Assembly (NCBI RefSeq): GCF_008370495.1
Contig: NZ_VTUX01000010.1
Span: 186,001-250,000 of the forward strand
Direction: 5' to 3'
DNA from: Pseudohalioglobus sediminis
GTDB lineage: Bacteria > Pseudomonadota > Gammaproteobacteria > Pseudomonadales > Halieaceae
DNA: 64,000 bases
Positions 1-10,306 of this stretch are shown piece by piece. Under the pieces are notes generated by a model, which saw only the letters and a list, made by a program, of their open reading frames with translations, was not told the DNA's origin and made no database searches. The position numbers and the translations under genes are program-made. Each line of letters opens with the position of its first letter. Within the stretch, counting starts at the first letter, position 1.

Positions 1-109
1 CCAGCGAGGTAAAGCGGAACCCAGGGAAATACTCATTGCAGACGAACTGGGCGATGATACCCAGGGCCAGCCACATCGGCGGATAAATCACGCGCTTAAC
101 CCCGGCCAT
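1..109 (-). CDS. Partial membrane protein, possibly isoprenylcysteine carboxylmethyltransferase-like (N-terminus only)
   Basis: Only the first 36 codons are inside the window; the gene runs off the left edge. The ATG at 109 is preceded by a clear AAAGGAGA ribosome binding site 8 bases upstream. The visible peptide opens MAGVKRVIYPPMWLALG and continues as one hydrophobic segment. A proline pair before the first membrane helix is common in the ICMT-like membrane methyltransferases of Proteobacteria, but with so little sequence this is a guess. It is co-directional with the ZIP transporter gene upstream of it, with only 12 bases between them, so the two probably share a transcript. Confidence 0.5.
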   Translation of the reverse strand, partial: MAGVKRVIYPPMWLALGIIAQFVCNEYFPGFRFTSL

Positions 110-121
110 AGCCTGTCTCCT

Positions 122-970
122 TTACCCGCTGTGCATGCCGGCTGGCTCTACCAGCCCGATTCCATAAGCCACGACAATACCCAGCAGGAATGCCAGGGTC
201 AATTTGCCCCTGTCGTGACTGTGAAAATGCACTTCCGGCAGCAGGTCACTGAGGGCAATACAGATGAAAGCCCCGGCCGAAAACGCGAGCGCCCCTGCAA
301 CGATACTCTCCCGGGTCACCGCAAACGCATCCACACCGAAGTAGAACAGCAGCGCGCCGAGGGGACACATCAGGGCAAACACCAGATTGGTCGTTGCCCG
401 CGCGGTGCGGTTCCAACCGCCAGCCTCCATAATCGAGGTGATCGACAGTGCATCGAGGGGTTTGTGCAGCAGTATGGCAAGGAATACGCCGAATCCGGCC
501 ATGCTCACACCGCTGTGTCCGTGGGACTCACCCAGCATTACCGCACCCAGTGCCACCCCATCTATCAGGGTATGCAATGCCAGGCCAAAAGCAATACCCA
601 GCCAGCTGAGCCGATGCACCCCCGCATCGTGCAAGTGCGCGTGGCTGTGATCGTGGTGGGCGTCTTCGTCACTGCTGAAATCGTGCTGGTGAAAATGAAA
701 CATACGCAACAGCAGAAACATTGTGATCAGGCCGGCCATCAACCACCAGACGGCTGCGTCGATCCCCGACTGCCCACCTCGCATTACCATGCTGTGCGGC
801 AGCAGATGGTAGAAGGCGACACCCAGCATCAGCCCCGACACCAGGCTCATCACCATCTGCGTGCGCGTGTGGGTCATCTTGACCCAGTTGGGCAACAGGC
901 CGCCCACCAGCGAAAAGCAGGCGATAGCGATGCAGTACACGAAGAGCGTTAACGTGGGTGACGCCGACAT
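122..970 (-). CDS. ZIP family divalent metal transporter
   Basis: A 282-residue inner-membrane protein of the ZIP (ZRT/IRT-like) family, which moves zinc or other divalent cations into the cytoplasm. It has about eight hydrophobic segments. A His/Asp-rich cytoplasmic loop (HFHQHDF, then HHDHSHAHLHD) lies in the first half. The family metal-site helices appear as LHTLIDGVALG and LLHKPLDALS, corresponding to the HNxxDG and HExPHE regions of other ZIPs; here the second site reads HKxLD rather than HExPHE, so the site is variant. The reading frame is open back to a TTG at 1003, but I chose the ATG at 970 because the leader to the TTG adds only polar residues; neither start has a good ribosome binding site. 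The metal specificity cannot be told from sequence. Confidence 0.85.
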   Translation of the reverse strand: MSASPTLTLFVYCIAIACFSLVGGLLPNWVKMTHTRTQMVMSLVSGLMLGVAFYHLLPHSMVMRGGQSGIDAAVWWLMAGLITMFLLLRMFHFHQHDFSSDEDAHHDHSHAHLHDAGVHRLSWLGIAFGLALHTLIDGVALGAVMLGESHGHSGVSMAGFGVFLAILLHKPLDALSITSIMEAGGWNRTARATTNLVFALMCPLGALLFYFGVDAFAVTRESIVAGALAFSAGAFICIALSDLLPEVHFHSHDRGKLTLAFLLGIVVAYGIGLVEPAGMHSG

Positions 971-1145
971 AGAGGTGGATGGCCAAGGAGAAACAACCGG
1001 CAATTATTTCACACCAGGGGGCCCCGCGCATAGCGACATCGACTGACTGAGCGCATTCGTCAGTGCAGCTTGACGGGAGCCGTCATTGACGCCCGGGCAC
1101 ATCGACATTAGTTTGATGGGAAGATCACCACCCCGGAGCAGGCAC

Positions 1146-2687
1146 ATGTCATTGTATGAACCCATCGAATCAACCGATTCACGCCGGCACCTGCAATTGC
1201 GCAGCCCGGTCACCCTCGAGCCCACGGGCGAACTGATCTGCGCCAATGAGGAGGATGTCGCCAGCGCCATTCAGCGCGCACGCGCGGCACAGCCGGCATG
1301 GGCAGCCACCAGCATGGGTGAGCGCTCCGCCATTGTGGAGCGGGCCCTGAAAATCGTGCTGCAGAAGCAGGATGAAATCATCGACACCGTGGTGCGCGAG
1401 ACCGGCAAGGCCCGCACCGATGCCATGAGCATGGAAGTGTTTTCAGTGGCGGACCAGCTCTGCTACTACGCCAAGAACGCCGAAAAATTCCTGCAACCGC
1501 GCAAGCGCAAGGTCCATGGCCTGCTGGGCCTGATGAAACAGTTGCGCATTGTGTACAAGCCACTGGGGGTGATTGGCCTCATTACGCCCTGGAACGGCCC
1601 CTTTGTCCTGGTGATGAACCAGGCCTGCCAGGCTATCCTCGCGGGCAACACGGTGGTTGCCAAGGGTTCGGAAGTGACACCCTGGTCCGCCAGGCTGGCA
1701 GAAACCATCTTCACCGAGGCGGGCCTGCCTGAGGGCGTGCTGCAGGTCCTGCTGGGAGACGGCGAAACGGGCGCCGCGATTGTTCGCGGCGGCGTCGACA
1801 AGGTTTCTTTCACCGGCAGTGTTGCCACGGGAAGAAAGGTCGCCGTGGCCTGTGCCGAGCAGCTGATTCCCTGCACCCTGGAACTGGGCGGCAACGACGC
1901 CATGATCGTTTGCGCCGACGCGGACCTGGATCGCGCTGCGGATGGCGCCTGGGTGGGCTCTTGCATGAACACCGGCCACTACTGTTGCGGCACAGAGCGC
2001 ATCTACGTGGTTGAGCAGGTCTACGACGAGTTCCTCAAACTGGTGCTGGAGAAAGGCAAGGCATTACGCCAGGGCAGCCAGCACGGCTGGGACGAAGACG
2101 TGGGCGCCGTGTTCTGGGACCGGCAGATGAGCATCATCGAGGCACACGTGGAGGACGCCCGCGCCAAGGGCGCCAATATCCTCATGGGTGGGCGCCGCAA
2201 CCCGAATCTCGAAGGCCTCTACTACGAGCCCACGGTGATCACCGAGGTAGACAACACCATGGATATCATGGTGCTGGAGACCTTTGGTCCGGTCCTCTGC
2301 ATCCAGAAAGTGGCATCGGAAGAAGAAGCCCTGCGCCTGGCGAACGATTCCGAGTTCGGTCTCAACGGCAACGTCTGGACGCAGGACAAGGACAAGGGCT
2401 ACCGCTTGGCCGCCGCGATCGATACAGGTTCATGTTCCGTCAATGACATGGCGGTGAGCTACGGCATACCGGCGGCTCCCTTCGGTGGCAAGAAAAATTC
2501 CGGCGTCGGGCAGGTGAATGGCAAAAAGGGGCTGCGCGGCTACTGTCATGAAATGCCCATCGTGATTGACCGTTTTGGCGGCAAGATGCAGAACGGCTAC
2601 CCCTACAGCGCCAAGAGCGCCGAGGGTATGCGTAAGCTGATGGACTTCCTGTGGGTGAAAACACCGCTGGGGCGGTGGCTGAGCTAA
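1146..2687 (+). CDS. NAD(P)-dependent aldehyde dehydrogenase
   Basis: A 513-residue aldehyde dehydrogenase superfamily enzyme that oxidises an aldehyde to the acid with NAD(P)+. Visible motifs are TPWNGP (cofactor-binding region), FTGSVATGR (dinucleotide-binding turn), LELGGND with the general-base glutamate, and the catalytic cysteine region NTGHYCCGTERIYV. The late ETFGPV motif of the family is also present. The start at 1146 has a GGAGCA ribosome binding site; the open frame reaches back to 1086 without support. The C-terminal tail ending in TPLGRWLS is longer than in standard enzymes. The gene stands alone, divergent from the ZIP gene and convergent with proB, so the substrate cannot be inferred. 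Confidence 0.9.
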   Translation: MSLYEPIESTDSRRHLQLRSPVTLEPTGELICANEEDVASAIQRARAAQPAWAATSMGERSAIVERALKIVLQKQDEIIDTVVRETGKARTDAMSMEVFSVADQLCYYAKNAEKFLQPRKRKVHGLLGLMKQLRIVYKPLGVIGLITPWNGPFVLVMNQACQAILAGNTVVAKGSEVTPWSARLAETIFTEAGLPEGVLQVLLGDGETGAAIVRGGVDKVSFTGSVATGRKVAVACAEQLIPCTLELGGNDAMIVCADADLDRAADGAWVGSCMNTGHYCCGTERIYVVEQVYDEFLKLVLEKGKALRQGSQHGWDEDVGAVFWDRQMSIIEAHVEDARAKGANILMGGRRNPNLEGLYYEPTVITEVDNTMDIMVLETFGPVLCIQKVASEEEALRLANDSEFGLNGNVWTQDKDKGYRLAAAIDTGSCSVNDMAVSYGIPAAPFGGKKNSGVGQVNGKKGLRGYCHEMPIVIDRFGGKMQNGYPYSAKSAEGMRKLMDFLWVKTPLGRWLS

Positions 2688-2756
2688 GCTTGTTAAGGCG
2701 GGTCGCCATCGACTGCCCGACGGATCCGGGGCCCTATTCCGAAACCATGCCAATTG

Positions 2757-2774
2757 GCCGCGGGTAAGCGCGGC
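2757..2774. terminator. Weak hairpin between convergent aldehyde dehydrogenase and proB genes
   Basis: GCCGCG and CGCGGC form a 6-bp stem around a 6-base loop, followed on the plus strand by AAAAGCGTTCTTTT. The T-run is broken, so termination is only a possibility. It lies in the 128-base gap between the two convergent stop codons, which otherwise shows nothing recognisable. Confidence 0.3.
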
Positions 2775-2815
2775 AAAAGCGTTCTTTTGACTGTGAAAGC
2801 GAACGTTAAGGCAGG

Positions 2816-3937
2816 CTATACCAGCACCAGGTTGTCCCGGTGTATGAGTTCTTCATCGCCGCCGTAACCCAGGACCGCTTCGATGTCGGCCGAGGCCGAG
2901 CCCATGATACGACGGGTCTCATCGGCATTGTAATTGACCAGGCCGCGAGCCACCTCCCTGCCGTCGGCATCGCGGCAGGAGATCATGTCACCCCTGGCAA
3001 AATTGCCGTGCACACCGCGCACGCCCACCGGCAACAGGCTGCGACCTGACTCGCGCAATACGCGCACCGCGCCGGCGTCCAGATCCACGCTGCCCTGTAT
3101 CTGGATCATGCTGGCCAGCCACTGCTTCCGCGCATTCTGTGGCTGCTTACCGGTGCGCAACCAGGTACCAACGACGGCTCCCAGGGCCACTTTACCCACT
3201 ACATCTGCAACCCGGCCGCTGGCAATAATCGTTTCGGTACCGGATCGCGCCGCCAGGCGCGCGGCACGCAGTTTAGTGACCATGCCGCCACGTCCAAGGG
3301 CTCCGCCCTCACCCGCCATGGCATCCAGCTCGGGTGCGTGTACGTCCGCGCTCTGTACCAGCTCAGCTGCCGGGTTCTGCCGCGGATCTTCCCGATACAG
3401 CCCCTGCTGATCGGTCAGCAATAACAGGGCATCGGCATCGATCAGGTTCGCTACCAGCGCGCCCAGGGTATCGTTGTCGCCGAAACGGATCTCATCGGTA
3501 ACCACGGTGTCGTTTTCATTGACCACCGGCACCACCCCGAGCCGCAGCAGCGTATTCAGCGTGCCGCGGGCGTTGAGGTAGCGATCGCGAGCAATAACGT
3601 CGTCGTGGCCCAACAGCACCTGCGCGGAAATGATCCCGTGCTGTTTAAAGGCATTCTCGTAGCTTTGCACCAGCACCGACTGCCCCACAGCCGCGGCAGC
3701 CTGCAGGTCGTGCAATACATGCGGGCGCGTGGCCATGCCCAGGCGCACAATGCCTGCGGCGACCGCACCACTGGATACCAGCACCACCTCACAACCGCGA
3801 TCACGCAGCTGCGCCAATTGCTGCACCAGGCCGGCGATCATGCCGGCGTCCAGCCCGCGGCCGTCGTCGGTCAGCAGCGCGCTGCCCACTTTTACCACCC
3901 AGCGCCGGCTCGCGGCGATTTCCTTTCGCTCTGTCAT
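2816..3937 (-). CDS. proB: Glutamate 5-kinase
   Basis: Phosphorylates L-glutamate to glutamyl-5-phosphate, the first step of proline synthesis. The 373-residue length and layout match the two-domain enzyme: an N-terminal amino-acid kinase domain (VVKVGSALLTDDG at the start, VVLVSSGAVAAG, VPVVNENDTV, FGDNDTLGALVA, GRGGMVTKLRAA) and a C-terminal PUA domain beginning near residue 275. It is the last gene of rplU-rpmA-obgE-proB, one base after the obgE stop codon. Its pathway partner proA lies about 54 kb away in this window. Proline feedback control at this step is typical of the family. Confidence 0.97.
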   Translation of the reverse strand: MTERKEIAASRRWVVKVGSALLTDDGRGLDAGMIAGLVQQLAQLRDRGCEVVLVSSGAVAAGIVRLGMATRPHVLHDLQAAAAVGQSVLVQSYENAFKQHGIISAQVLLGHDDVIARDRYLNARGTLNTLLRLGVVPVVNENDTVVTDEIRFGDNDTLGALVANLIDADALLLLTDQQGLYREDPRQNPAAELVQSADVHAPELDAMAGEGGALGRGGMVTKLRAARLAARSGTETIIASGRVADVVGKVALGAVVGTWLRTGKQPQNARKQWLASMIQIQGSVDLDAGAVRVLRESGRSLLPVGVRGVHGNFARGDMISCRDADGREVARGLVNYNADETRRIMGSASADIEAVLGYGGDEELIHRDNLVLV

Positions 3938-3938
3938 A

Positions 3939-5192
<1,254 letters not shown>

Positions 5193-5207
5193 TTAATGGC
5201 AAGCGAC

Positions 5208-5230
5208 GGGCCAATCTGCTGCATTGGCCC
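5208..5230. repeat. Perfect 8-bp inverted repeat in the obgE leader
   Basis: GGGCCAAT and ATTGGCCC flank a 7-base loop. The repeat lies between the rpmA terminator and the obgE start, about 75 bases upstream of the ATG, and has no T-run after it. It could be a protein-binding operator, an RNA stem in the obgE leader, or chance. Confidence 0.45.
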
Positions 5231-5256
5231 TCAACCTATTTTACTTCCAGATGGAT

Positions 5257-5286
5257 AAAAAAAAGCCCCGTCAATTGACGAGGCTT
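5257..5286 (-). terminator. Rho-independent terminator after rpmA
   Basis: Read on the minus strand, AGCCTCGTC-AATT-GACGGGGCT forms a 9-bp stem (one G-U pair) followed by eight T residues. It lies 26 bases after the rpmA stop codon and should end or attenuate rplU-rpmA transcripts before obgE. Confidence 0.85.
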
Positions 5287-5311
5287 TCGGGTTCTTGTCG
5301 TGTCCGTACGA

Positions 5312-5569
5312 TCAGGCGCTCACCACCTGAACGAACTTGCGGCTCTTCGGTCCGCGGGTCACAAATTCTACCTTGCCATCCGCCAGTGCGAATAGCGTGT
5401 GGTCTTTGCCCATGCCTACATTTTCGCCGGCATGGAACCTGGTGCCGCGCTGACGCACCAGAATATTGCCTGCAAGGACTTCCTGGCCGCCGAAACGTTT
5501 CACGCCCAGGCGCTTGCTTTCCGAATCGCGACCGTTACGGGTACTACCACCAGCTTTCTTATGAGCCAT
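5312..5569 (-). CDS. rpmA: 50S ribosomal protein L27
   Basis: 85-residue L27, whose N-terminal arm reaches the peptidyl transferase centre. It opens [20 protein letters not shown], the standard bacterial N-terminus without the cleaved Firmicute extension. It follows rplU after 16 bases, with GGAGG just upstream of its ATG, and is followed by a strong terminator. Confidence 0.98.
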   Translation of the reverse strand: MAHKKAGGSTRNGRDSESKRLGVKRFGGQEVLAGNILVRQRGTRFHAGENVGMGKDHTLFALADGKVEFVTRGPKSRKFVQVVSA

Positions 5570-5585
5570 ACTCTAAACCCTCCTT

Positions 5586-5897
5586 TTACGCCGAGATACC
5601 GGTAATCTTGACCTCAGTGAACCACTGGCGGTGGCCAGTCTCTTTCCTGTGGTGCTTACGGCGGTTGAACTTAACAATTTTGACCTTCTTGTGGCGACCG
5701 TGGGCGACCACTTCAGCCGTCACCTTGGAGCCATCCACGACCGGCTTGCCGATCTTGACTTCCTCGCCTGCGCCAACCAGGAGCACCCTGTCGAACTCTA
5801 CGGTCTCGCCGGTAGCGGCTTCAATTTTTTCCAGCTTGAGGGTCTCACCCTCAACTACGCGGTGCTGCTTACCGCCCGCTTCTATTACTGCGTACAT
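5586..5897 (-). CDS. rplU: 50S ribosomal protein L21
   Basis: 103-residue L21, opening [14 protein letters not shown] and ending in the basic [17 protein letters not shown] region plus [11 protein letters not shown], all typical of the family. It is the first gene of rplU-rpmA-obgE-proB and is transcribed from a promoter about 130 bases upstream, leaving a long leader. Confidence 0.98.
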   Translation of the reverse strand: MYAVIEAGGKQHRVVEGETLKLEKIEAATGETVEFDRVLLVGAGEEVKIGKPVVDGSKVTAEVVAHGRHKKVKIVKFNRRKHHRKETGHRQWFTEVKITGISA

Positions 5898-6031
5898 CTC
5901 TCACTCCGTTCAATTAGCCTGCTCGCATTTGGGAAAACCCTTGTAAATCAAGGGGGCAGAGCCAGGCACAAACAGTTCAGTTGTTGATTCTTACCGTCGG
6001 CTACGGCTGTAGCAGCGGCCAGAGGGCGGCG

Positions 6032-6060
6032 ATTTTACTCAAATAGCCTGCCCGCAGCAA
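6032..6060 (-). promoter_or_regulatory. Sigma-70 promoter for rplU operon
   Basis: On the minus strand, TTGCTG and TAAAAT are separated by exactly 17 bases. Transcription would start near 6025 and give a leader of about 130 bases before rplU. Confidence 0.65.
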
Positions 6061-6129
6061 GCCTTTATTTTTCCGAAAAACAATAACTTGCGCGCGCTGC
6101 GAGAGTTTCGCTGCGCCCCGCCCGTATGC

Positions 6130-6159
6130 TTGACAGTATGCAGCGAGCGGCCATAGCAT
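6130..6159 (+). promoter_or_regulatory. Sigma-70 promoter for ispB
   Basis: A consensus TTGACA at 6130-6135 and TAGCAT at 6154-6159 are 18 bases apart, 45 bases upstream of the ispB ATG. The transcript would begin just before the MITE-end-like sequence at 6178. Confidence 0.55.
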
Positions 6160-6177
6160 GCGCGAGCACTCACCGGT

Positions 6178-6195
6178 TAGTGTCAACAGGCCCTA
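6178..6195. repeat. Solitary MITE/IS terminal repeat copy
   Basis: GTTAGTGTCAACAGGCCC matches the right terminal repeat of the element at 61201-61465 at 17 of 18 positions (C in place of G at one site) and is followed by TA, as there. I find no partner end or related internal sequence to its left, so it is either a decayed element remnant or chance. Confidence 0.5.
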
Positions 6196-6204
6196 GTTAC
6201 CACT

Positions 6205-7167
6205 ATGCAAGATATGCGTTCGCCAGTCGCCGTCGAATTCGACCGCGTCAACCAGCTTATTATTGAACAGCTCCATTCCGATGTGGATATGGTAGAGAAT
6301 ATCGGGCACTACATCGTTGATGCGGGAGGCAAGCGACTGCGCCCGCTGCTGGTGCTGCTGACCGCGGCTGCACTGGGAAAATGTGAGGCGCCGGCAATCA
6401 AGTTTGCCGCCGTTATCGAATTTATCCACACAGCCACCCTGCTGCACGATGACGTGGTAGACATTTCCAGCCTGCGGCGCGGCAGGCCCACCGCCAACGC
6501 TGAGTTCGGTAACGCGCCCTCGGTACTGGTGGGAGACTTTCTCTACACGCGCGCTTTCCAACTGATGGTGCAGCTGGCCGATATGGACATCCTGCGCCAC
6601 ATGGCGGATACCACCAACACCATCGCCGAGGGAGAGGTACTGCAACTGGTGCGGGCGGGAAATGCCGACACTACAGAGGAACAATACCTCGACGTGATTA
6701 CCCGCAAGACCGCAATCCTGTTCGCTGCTGGCTGCTATGGCGCGGCGACGCTTGGCGGGCAGGAAGATACCGTGCGTCAGGCGATGCGCCGTTTCGGGCT
6801 GAATCTCGGCATCGCCTTCCAGATGATTGATGACGTGCTCGATTACGAGGGCGACCCGGAAACCATGGGCAAGAATGTCGGTGACGATCTCACCGAGGGC
6901 AAGCCGACCCTGCCGCTTATCCATGCTTTGCAACACGGTACTGACGCAGAAAAAGCGCTGGTCACCCATGCTATCACCGAGAAATCCGCCGAGAACATAG
7001 CACAGGTGCTGGCGGCTGTGCAGCGTACTGGCGCCCTTGAGTACACGCGTGATCGTGCCAGGCACTACCATGATCTGGCGCTTGAAGAATTGATGCGCCT
7101 GCCGCAGACCCCTGCCAGGGATGCACTGCAACAGGTCACTGCACTCTCCATACATCGCGACCACTGA
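6205..7167 (+). CDS. ispB: Octaprenyl diphosphate synthase (polyprenyl synthetase)
   Basis: Elongates farnesyl diphosphate with isopentenyl diphosphate to the side chain of ubiquinone. The 320-residue protein has the lysine/arginine region GGKRLRP, the first aspartate-rich motif HDDVVD at residues 81-86 followed by RRGRPTAN, and the second motif QMIDDVLDYEGD near residue 210. Divergence from rplU-rpmA is the usual gammaproteobacterial arrangement and supports ispB over the farnesyl synthase ispA. The chain length (C40 or C45) cannot be read from sequence alone. Confidence 0.94.
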   Translation: MQDMRSPVAVEFDRVNQLIIEQLHSDVDMVENIGHYIVDAGGKRLRPLLVLLTAAALGKCEAPAIKFAAVIEFIHTATLLHDDVVDISSLRRGRPTANAEFGNAPSVLVGDFLYTRAFQLMVQLADMDILRHMADTTNTIAEGEVLQLVRAGNADTTEEQYLDVITRKTAILFAAGCYGAATLGGQEDTVRQAMRRFGLNLGIAFQMIDDVLDYEGDPETMGKNVGDDLTEGKPTLPLIHALQHGTDAEKALVTHAITEKSAENIAQVLAAVQRTGALEYTRDRARHYHDLALEELMRLPQTPARDALQQVTALSIHRDH

Positions 7168-7185
7168 GCTCCCGGTCGCCCGGGT

Positions 7186-7214
7186 TTGCGCAGGTTCGGC
7201 GGCGTCCCTATACT
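7186..7214 (+). promoter_or_regulatory. Sigma-70 promoter for pgi
   Basis: TTGCGC and TATACT are separated by 17 bases in the 149-base gap after ispB. The predicted start near 7221 leaves a leader of about 95 bases before pgi. Confidence 0.6.
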
Positions 7215-7316
7215 CAGCAGGGCCAGCGAGGCACCTCGAACCAGGGGCGCAATACAATACAACTACAGCGCCGCTACCTAAATGTCTCACCGCAGTGAAC
7301 AACAAGGAATCCGGCG

Positions 7317-8951
7317 ATGCACTCCGCCCAGTTACTTTCCCAACTCCCGTCTTATGCCGGCTTACAGCTCAGCGCCAGGGCCCTCGCGGATCAATCGATA
7401 GCCGAAATGCTGGCCAGCGATCAGCAACGCGCCACCCGTTTCACGCTGGAGGCAGCGGGCCTGCACCTTGATTACAGCAAACAGCTGCTCGACGATGAGG
7501 CGATGCAGTCACTGCTGCAGCTGGCGCGGGAGGCGCAACTGCCGGCAGCCATTGCTGCACTGCTGGCGGGAGAAGAGGTCAACAATACCGAGCAACGACC
7601 GGCATTGCATACACTGTTGCGCGCCCGGTCCGCCCCCCACCAGGCACAGCGCCTCGAGGAGGTGGAGCATGCACGCAGGGCCATGCAGGCCTGGGCCGAG
7701 CGCATTAACGGCGGCCAGCAGCAGGGTTTTTCCGGGGCCGTCATTACCGACGTGGTGAACATTGGCATCGGCGGCTCAGACCTTGGACCGCGCCTGGTCA
7801 CCGAGGCCCTGTGCCCGTTTCACACCGACGTGGCGGTGCATTATGCAGCCAATGTTGATCCCGCGGACCTGCAGGGAACCCTGCTGAATCTGGCCCCCGA
7901 GAGCACCCTGTTCATCATCTGCTCCAAATCCTTCCGCACGGAGGAAACCCTGGCCAACAGCCTGATGGCGCGGGAATGGCTGCGTCGTGCCGGTGCCAGC
8001 GATAACGATCTCGACAAACACTTCCTGGCCATTACCAGCAACCTTGAGGCCGCCGCGGAATTCGGCATTTCCCCGGACAACTGCCTGCCCATGTGGGACT
8101 GGGTGGGCGGGCGCTATTCGGTGTGGTCGGCAATAGGGCTGTCCTGTGCCATCGCCGTTGGCTGGCCACAGTTTGAGGCCTTCCTGGATGGTGCTGCCAT
8201 GATGGATCAGCATTTCGCCGAAGCGCCCCTGGAGGCAAACATGCCGGTGCTGCTAAGCCTGCTGGAGGTCTGGTACGTGAACTTTTTTGCCGCCGGGAAT
8301 CACGTGGTGCTGCCCTACGACAACAGCCTGCAGAAATTACCGGACTTCCTGCAGCAACTGACCATGGAGAGCAACGGCAAGCGCGTCAGCAAAGCAGGTA
8401 CCGGGCTGGACTACGCTACCGGTCCAGTGCTCTGGGGTTCGGCAGGCACCATGGGGCAGCACTCTTTTCACCAACTGCTGCACCAGGGAAGCGAATTATG
8501 CCCCGCCGACTTCATTATTCCTCTGACCACCCATACCGGCATGACGCAGCAGCACAGCCGACTGGTCGCCAACGGCCTGGCGCAAAGCCGGACGCTTATG
8601 GTGGGTCGCAGTGAAGCCCAGGCACGGGAATCATTGACCGCACGGGGAGTGGATGCGACACGAGCCCAGGAACTGGCACCGCACCTGGCCATGCCCGGGA
8701 ACAGGCCCAACTCGGTGATCACCATGCCCGCCCTGACGCCACAAACGCTGGGCGCACTATTGGCGCTCTACGAGCACCGCACCTACTGCAGCGGGGTGCT
8801 CTGGGGCATCAATTCCTTTGATCAGTGGGGTGTCGAGCTGGGCAAGGAAATCGGTACACAGATTCTGGGCGTGATGTCGGGCGAGTCCACTACTGCTGAC
8901 ATGGACCCGGCCACCGAACAACTCATTGCCCGCTGGCGAGCGGCGCAGTAG
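7317..8951 (+). CDS. pgi: Glucose-6-phosphate isomerase
   Basis: Interconverts glucose-6-phosphate and fructose-6-phosphate in the cytoplasm. At 544 residues it matches the long bacterial PGI type. Visible signatures are IGIGGSDLGPRL, the sugar-phosphate loop SKSFRTEET, the catalytic glutamate in MESNGKRVSK, the histidine in HSFHQLLHQG, and the C-terminal lysine in DQWGVELGKEI. An AAGGAA ribosome binding site precedes the ATG. Next to manC, galU and manB it feeds hexose phosphates to sugar-nucleotide synthesis. Confidence 0.97.
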   Translation: MHSAQLLSQLPSYAGLQLSARALADQSIAEMLASDQQRATRFTLEAAGLHLDYSKQLLDDEAMQSLLQLAREAQLPAAIAALLAGEEVNNTEQRPALHTLLRARSAPHQAQRLEEVEHARRAMQAWAERINGGQQQGFSGAVITDVVNIGIGGSDLGPRLVTEALCPFHTDVAVHYAANVDPADLQGTLLNLAPESTLFIICSKSFRTEETLANSLMAREWLRRAGASDNDLDKHFLAITSNLEAAAEFGISPDNCLPMWDWVGGRYSVWSAIGLSCAIAVGWPQFEAFLDGAAMMDQHFAEAPLEANMPVLLSLLEVWYVNFFAAGNHVVLPYDNSLQKLPDFLQQLTMESNGKRVSKAGTGLDYATGPVLWGSAGTMGQHSFHQLLHQGSELCPADFIIPLTTHTGMTQQHSRLVANGLAQSRTLMVGRSEAQARESLTARGVDATRAQELAPHLAMPGNRPNSVITMPALTPQTLGALLALYEHRTYCSGVLWGINSFDQWGVELGKEIGTQILGVMSGESTTADMDPATEQLIARWRAAQ

Positions 8952-8955
8952 ACGG

Positions 8956-10302
8956 TTACTGCTCAATCAGCGCCAGCAAGTCTGCGGTGCGCGCTTCCAT
9001 TAACGCCTTGTCGCCACGCGACTCCACGTTAAGGCGCACGACTGGCTCAGTGTTGGACATGCGCAGGTTGAAGCGCCAGTCGCCGCAGTCAACGCTGACC
9101 CCATCCGTGTGGTCGACCTCACCCTGGTCGCCATAGGCGGCCTCGGCCCTGGCCAGGACTGCGGCCGCATCTTCCACGCTGCGGTTGATCTCACCGGAAC
9201 AGGGAAACGCCGCCATACGCTCCGCCACCAGGGTCGATAAAGGCCTGCCTGTGGAACACACAAGTCCGGCCACCAGCAGCCAGGGGATCATGCCGCTGTC
9301 ACAGTAGGCAAAATCCCGGAAATAATGATGCGCACTCATCTCGCCGCCGTAGGCGGCATTCTCTATACGCATGCGCTCCTTGATAAAGGCATGTCCACAC
9401 TTGGTCAGCACAGGCTCACCACCCGCCTGTGTTACCTGCTCTATCGTGTTCCAGGTCAGGCGCGGGTCATGCACGATTTTGGCGCCGGGCTCACGCTGCA
9501 GGAACGCTTCACCGAGCAGGCCAACGAGGTAATAGCCCTCGATAAACTCACCGTTCTCGTCAAAGAAGAAACAGCGGTCGAAATCGCCATCCCAGGCGAT
9601 ACCCATATCCGCACCCTGTTCACGCACGGCGGCGATCGTGGCGGCCCGGTTTTCCGGCAACAGCGGATTGGGCACACCATTGGGAAAGTTCCCGTCGGGG
9701 TGGTGGTGCAGTTTAATAAATTCAAAAGGCAGGTGTGGCTCGAGCAGGTCCACCACGCGCCCGGCTCCGCCATTGCCCGCATCGACCACTATTTTCAGCG
9801 GCTTGAGTTGCGTGGGGTCGACGTAAGACAGCAGGTGCTCGACGTAGGCCACATCGGTATCCAGCGCACGCAGCGTGCCGCGTTTCGCTGCGGCGACGAA
9901 CTCGTCGCGCTCGGCCATGGCCTGGATTTCTTTCAAACCGCTGTCAGCGGAAATCGGCCGGGACTCTTCGCGAACGAACTTGATGCCGTTGTAGTCCTTG
10001 GGGTTGTGGCTGGCGGTGATGGCAATGCCACCGCCCATCTGTGCATGTGAGGTCGCGAAATAGATTTCCTCCGTACCACTCAAGCCAATATCGTAGACAT
10101 CGACGCCCTGCTCCATCAGGCCTTCGCTTACGGCAGCCTTGATTGATTCACTGGACAGGCGGATGTCATGACCGACCACCACCTTGTCTGGCTTTATCAC
10201 CTCTGCGTACGCCCTGCCTATGCGCCGGGCGATATCCTCATTGAGCTGATCGGGCACGCGACCGCGCACATCATAGGCCTTGAAGCATGTAATCTCAGGC
10301 AC
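8956..10302 (-). CDS. manB: Phosphomannomutase / phosphoglucomutase
   Basis: Interconverts mannose-6-phosphate and mannose-1-phosphate (and often the glucose equivalents). The phosphoserine loop [14 protein letters not shown], the metal loop [11 protein letters not shown] and the sugar-specificity loop GEMSAHHYF are all present, and a phosphate-binding loop with SNTEP closes the protein. I chose the GTG at 10302: it has GAGGG seven bases upstream, begins four bases after the galU stop, and gives [11 protein letters not shown], which aligns with other CpsG-type enzymes. An ATG at 10317 would overlap galU and has no binding site. It ends four bases from pgi, convergent with it. Confidence 0.93.
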   Translation of the reverse strand: MPEITCFKAYDVRGRVPDQLNEDIARRIGRAYAEVIKPDKVVVGHDIRLSSESIKAAVSEGLMEQGVDVYDIGLSGTEEIYFATSHAQMGGGIAITASHNPKDYNGIKFVREESRPISADSGLKEIQAMAERDEFVAAAKRGTLRALDTDVAYVEHLLSYVDPTQLKPLKIVVDAGNGGAGRVVDLLEPHLPFEFIKLHHHPDGNFPNGVPNPLLPENRAATIAAVREQGADMGIAWDGDFDRCFFFDENGEFIEGYYLVGLLGEAFLQREPGAKIVHDPRLTWNTIEQVTQAGGEPVLTKCGHAFIKERMRIENAAYGGEMSAHHYFRDFAYCDSGMIPWLLVAGLVCSTGRPLSTLVAERMAAFPCSGEINRSVEDAAAVLARAEAAYGDQGEVDHTDGVSVDCGDWRFNLRMSNTEPVVRLNVESRGDKALMEARTADLLALIEQ

Positions 10303-10306
10303 CCTG

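Larger units (their letters stand above)
5898..6204. other. Divergent control region between rplU and ispB
   Basis: A 307-base gene-free stretch. It contains a sigma-70-like promoter for each direction, a roughly 130-base leader for rplU, and near its right end a solitary copy of the terminal repeat of the MITE-like element found at 61201-61465. No convincing ribosome binding site precedes the ispB ATG. Confidence 0.7.

Noticed and set aside
6193-7305. A 370-codon frame opposite ispB
   Set aside because: Antisense to complete ispB, no recognisable domain.
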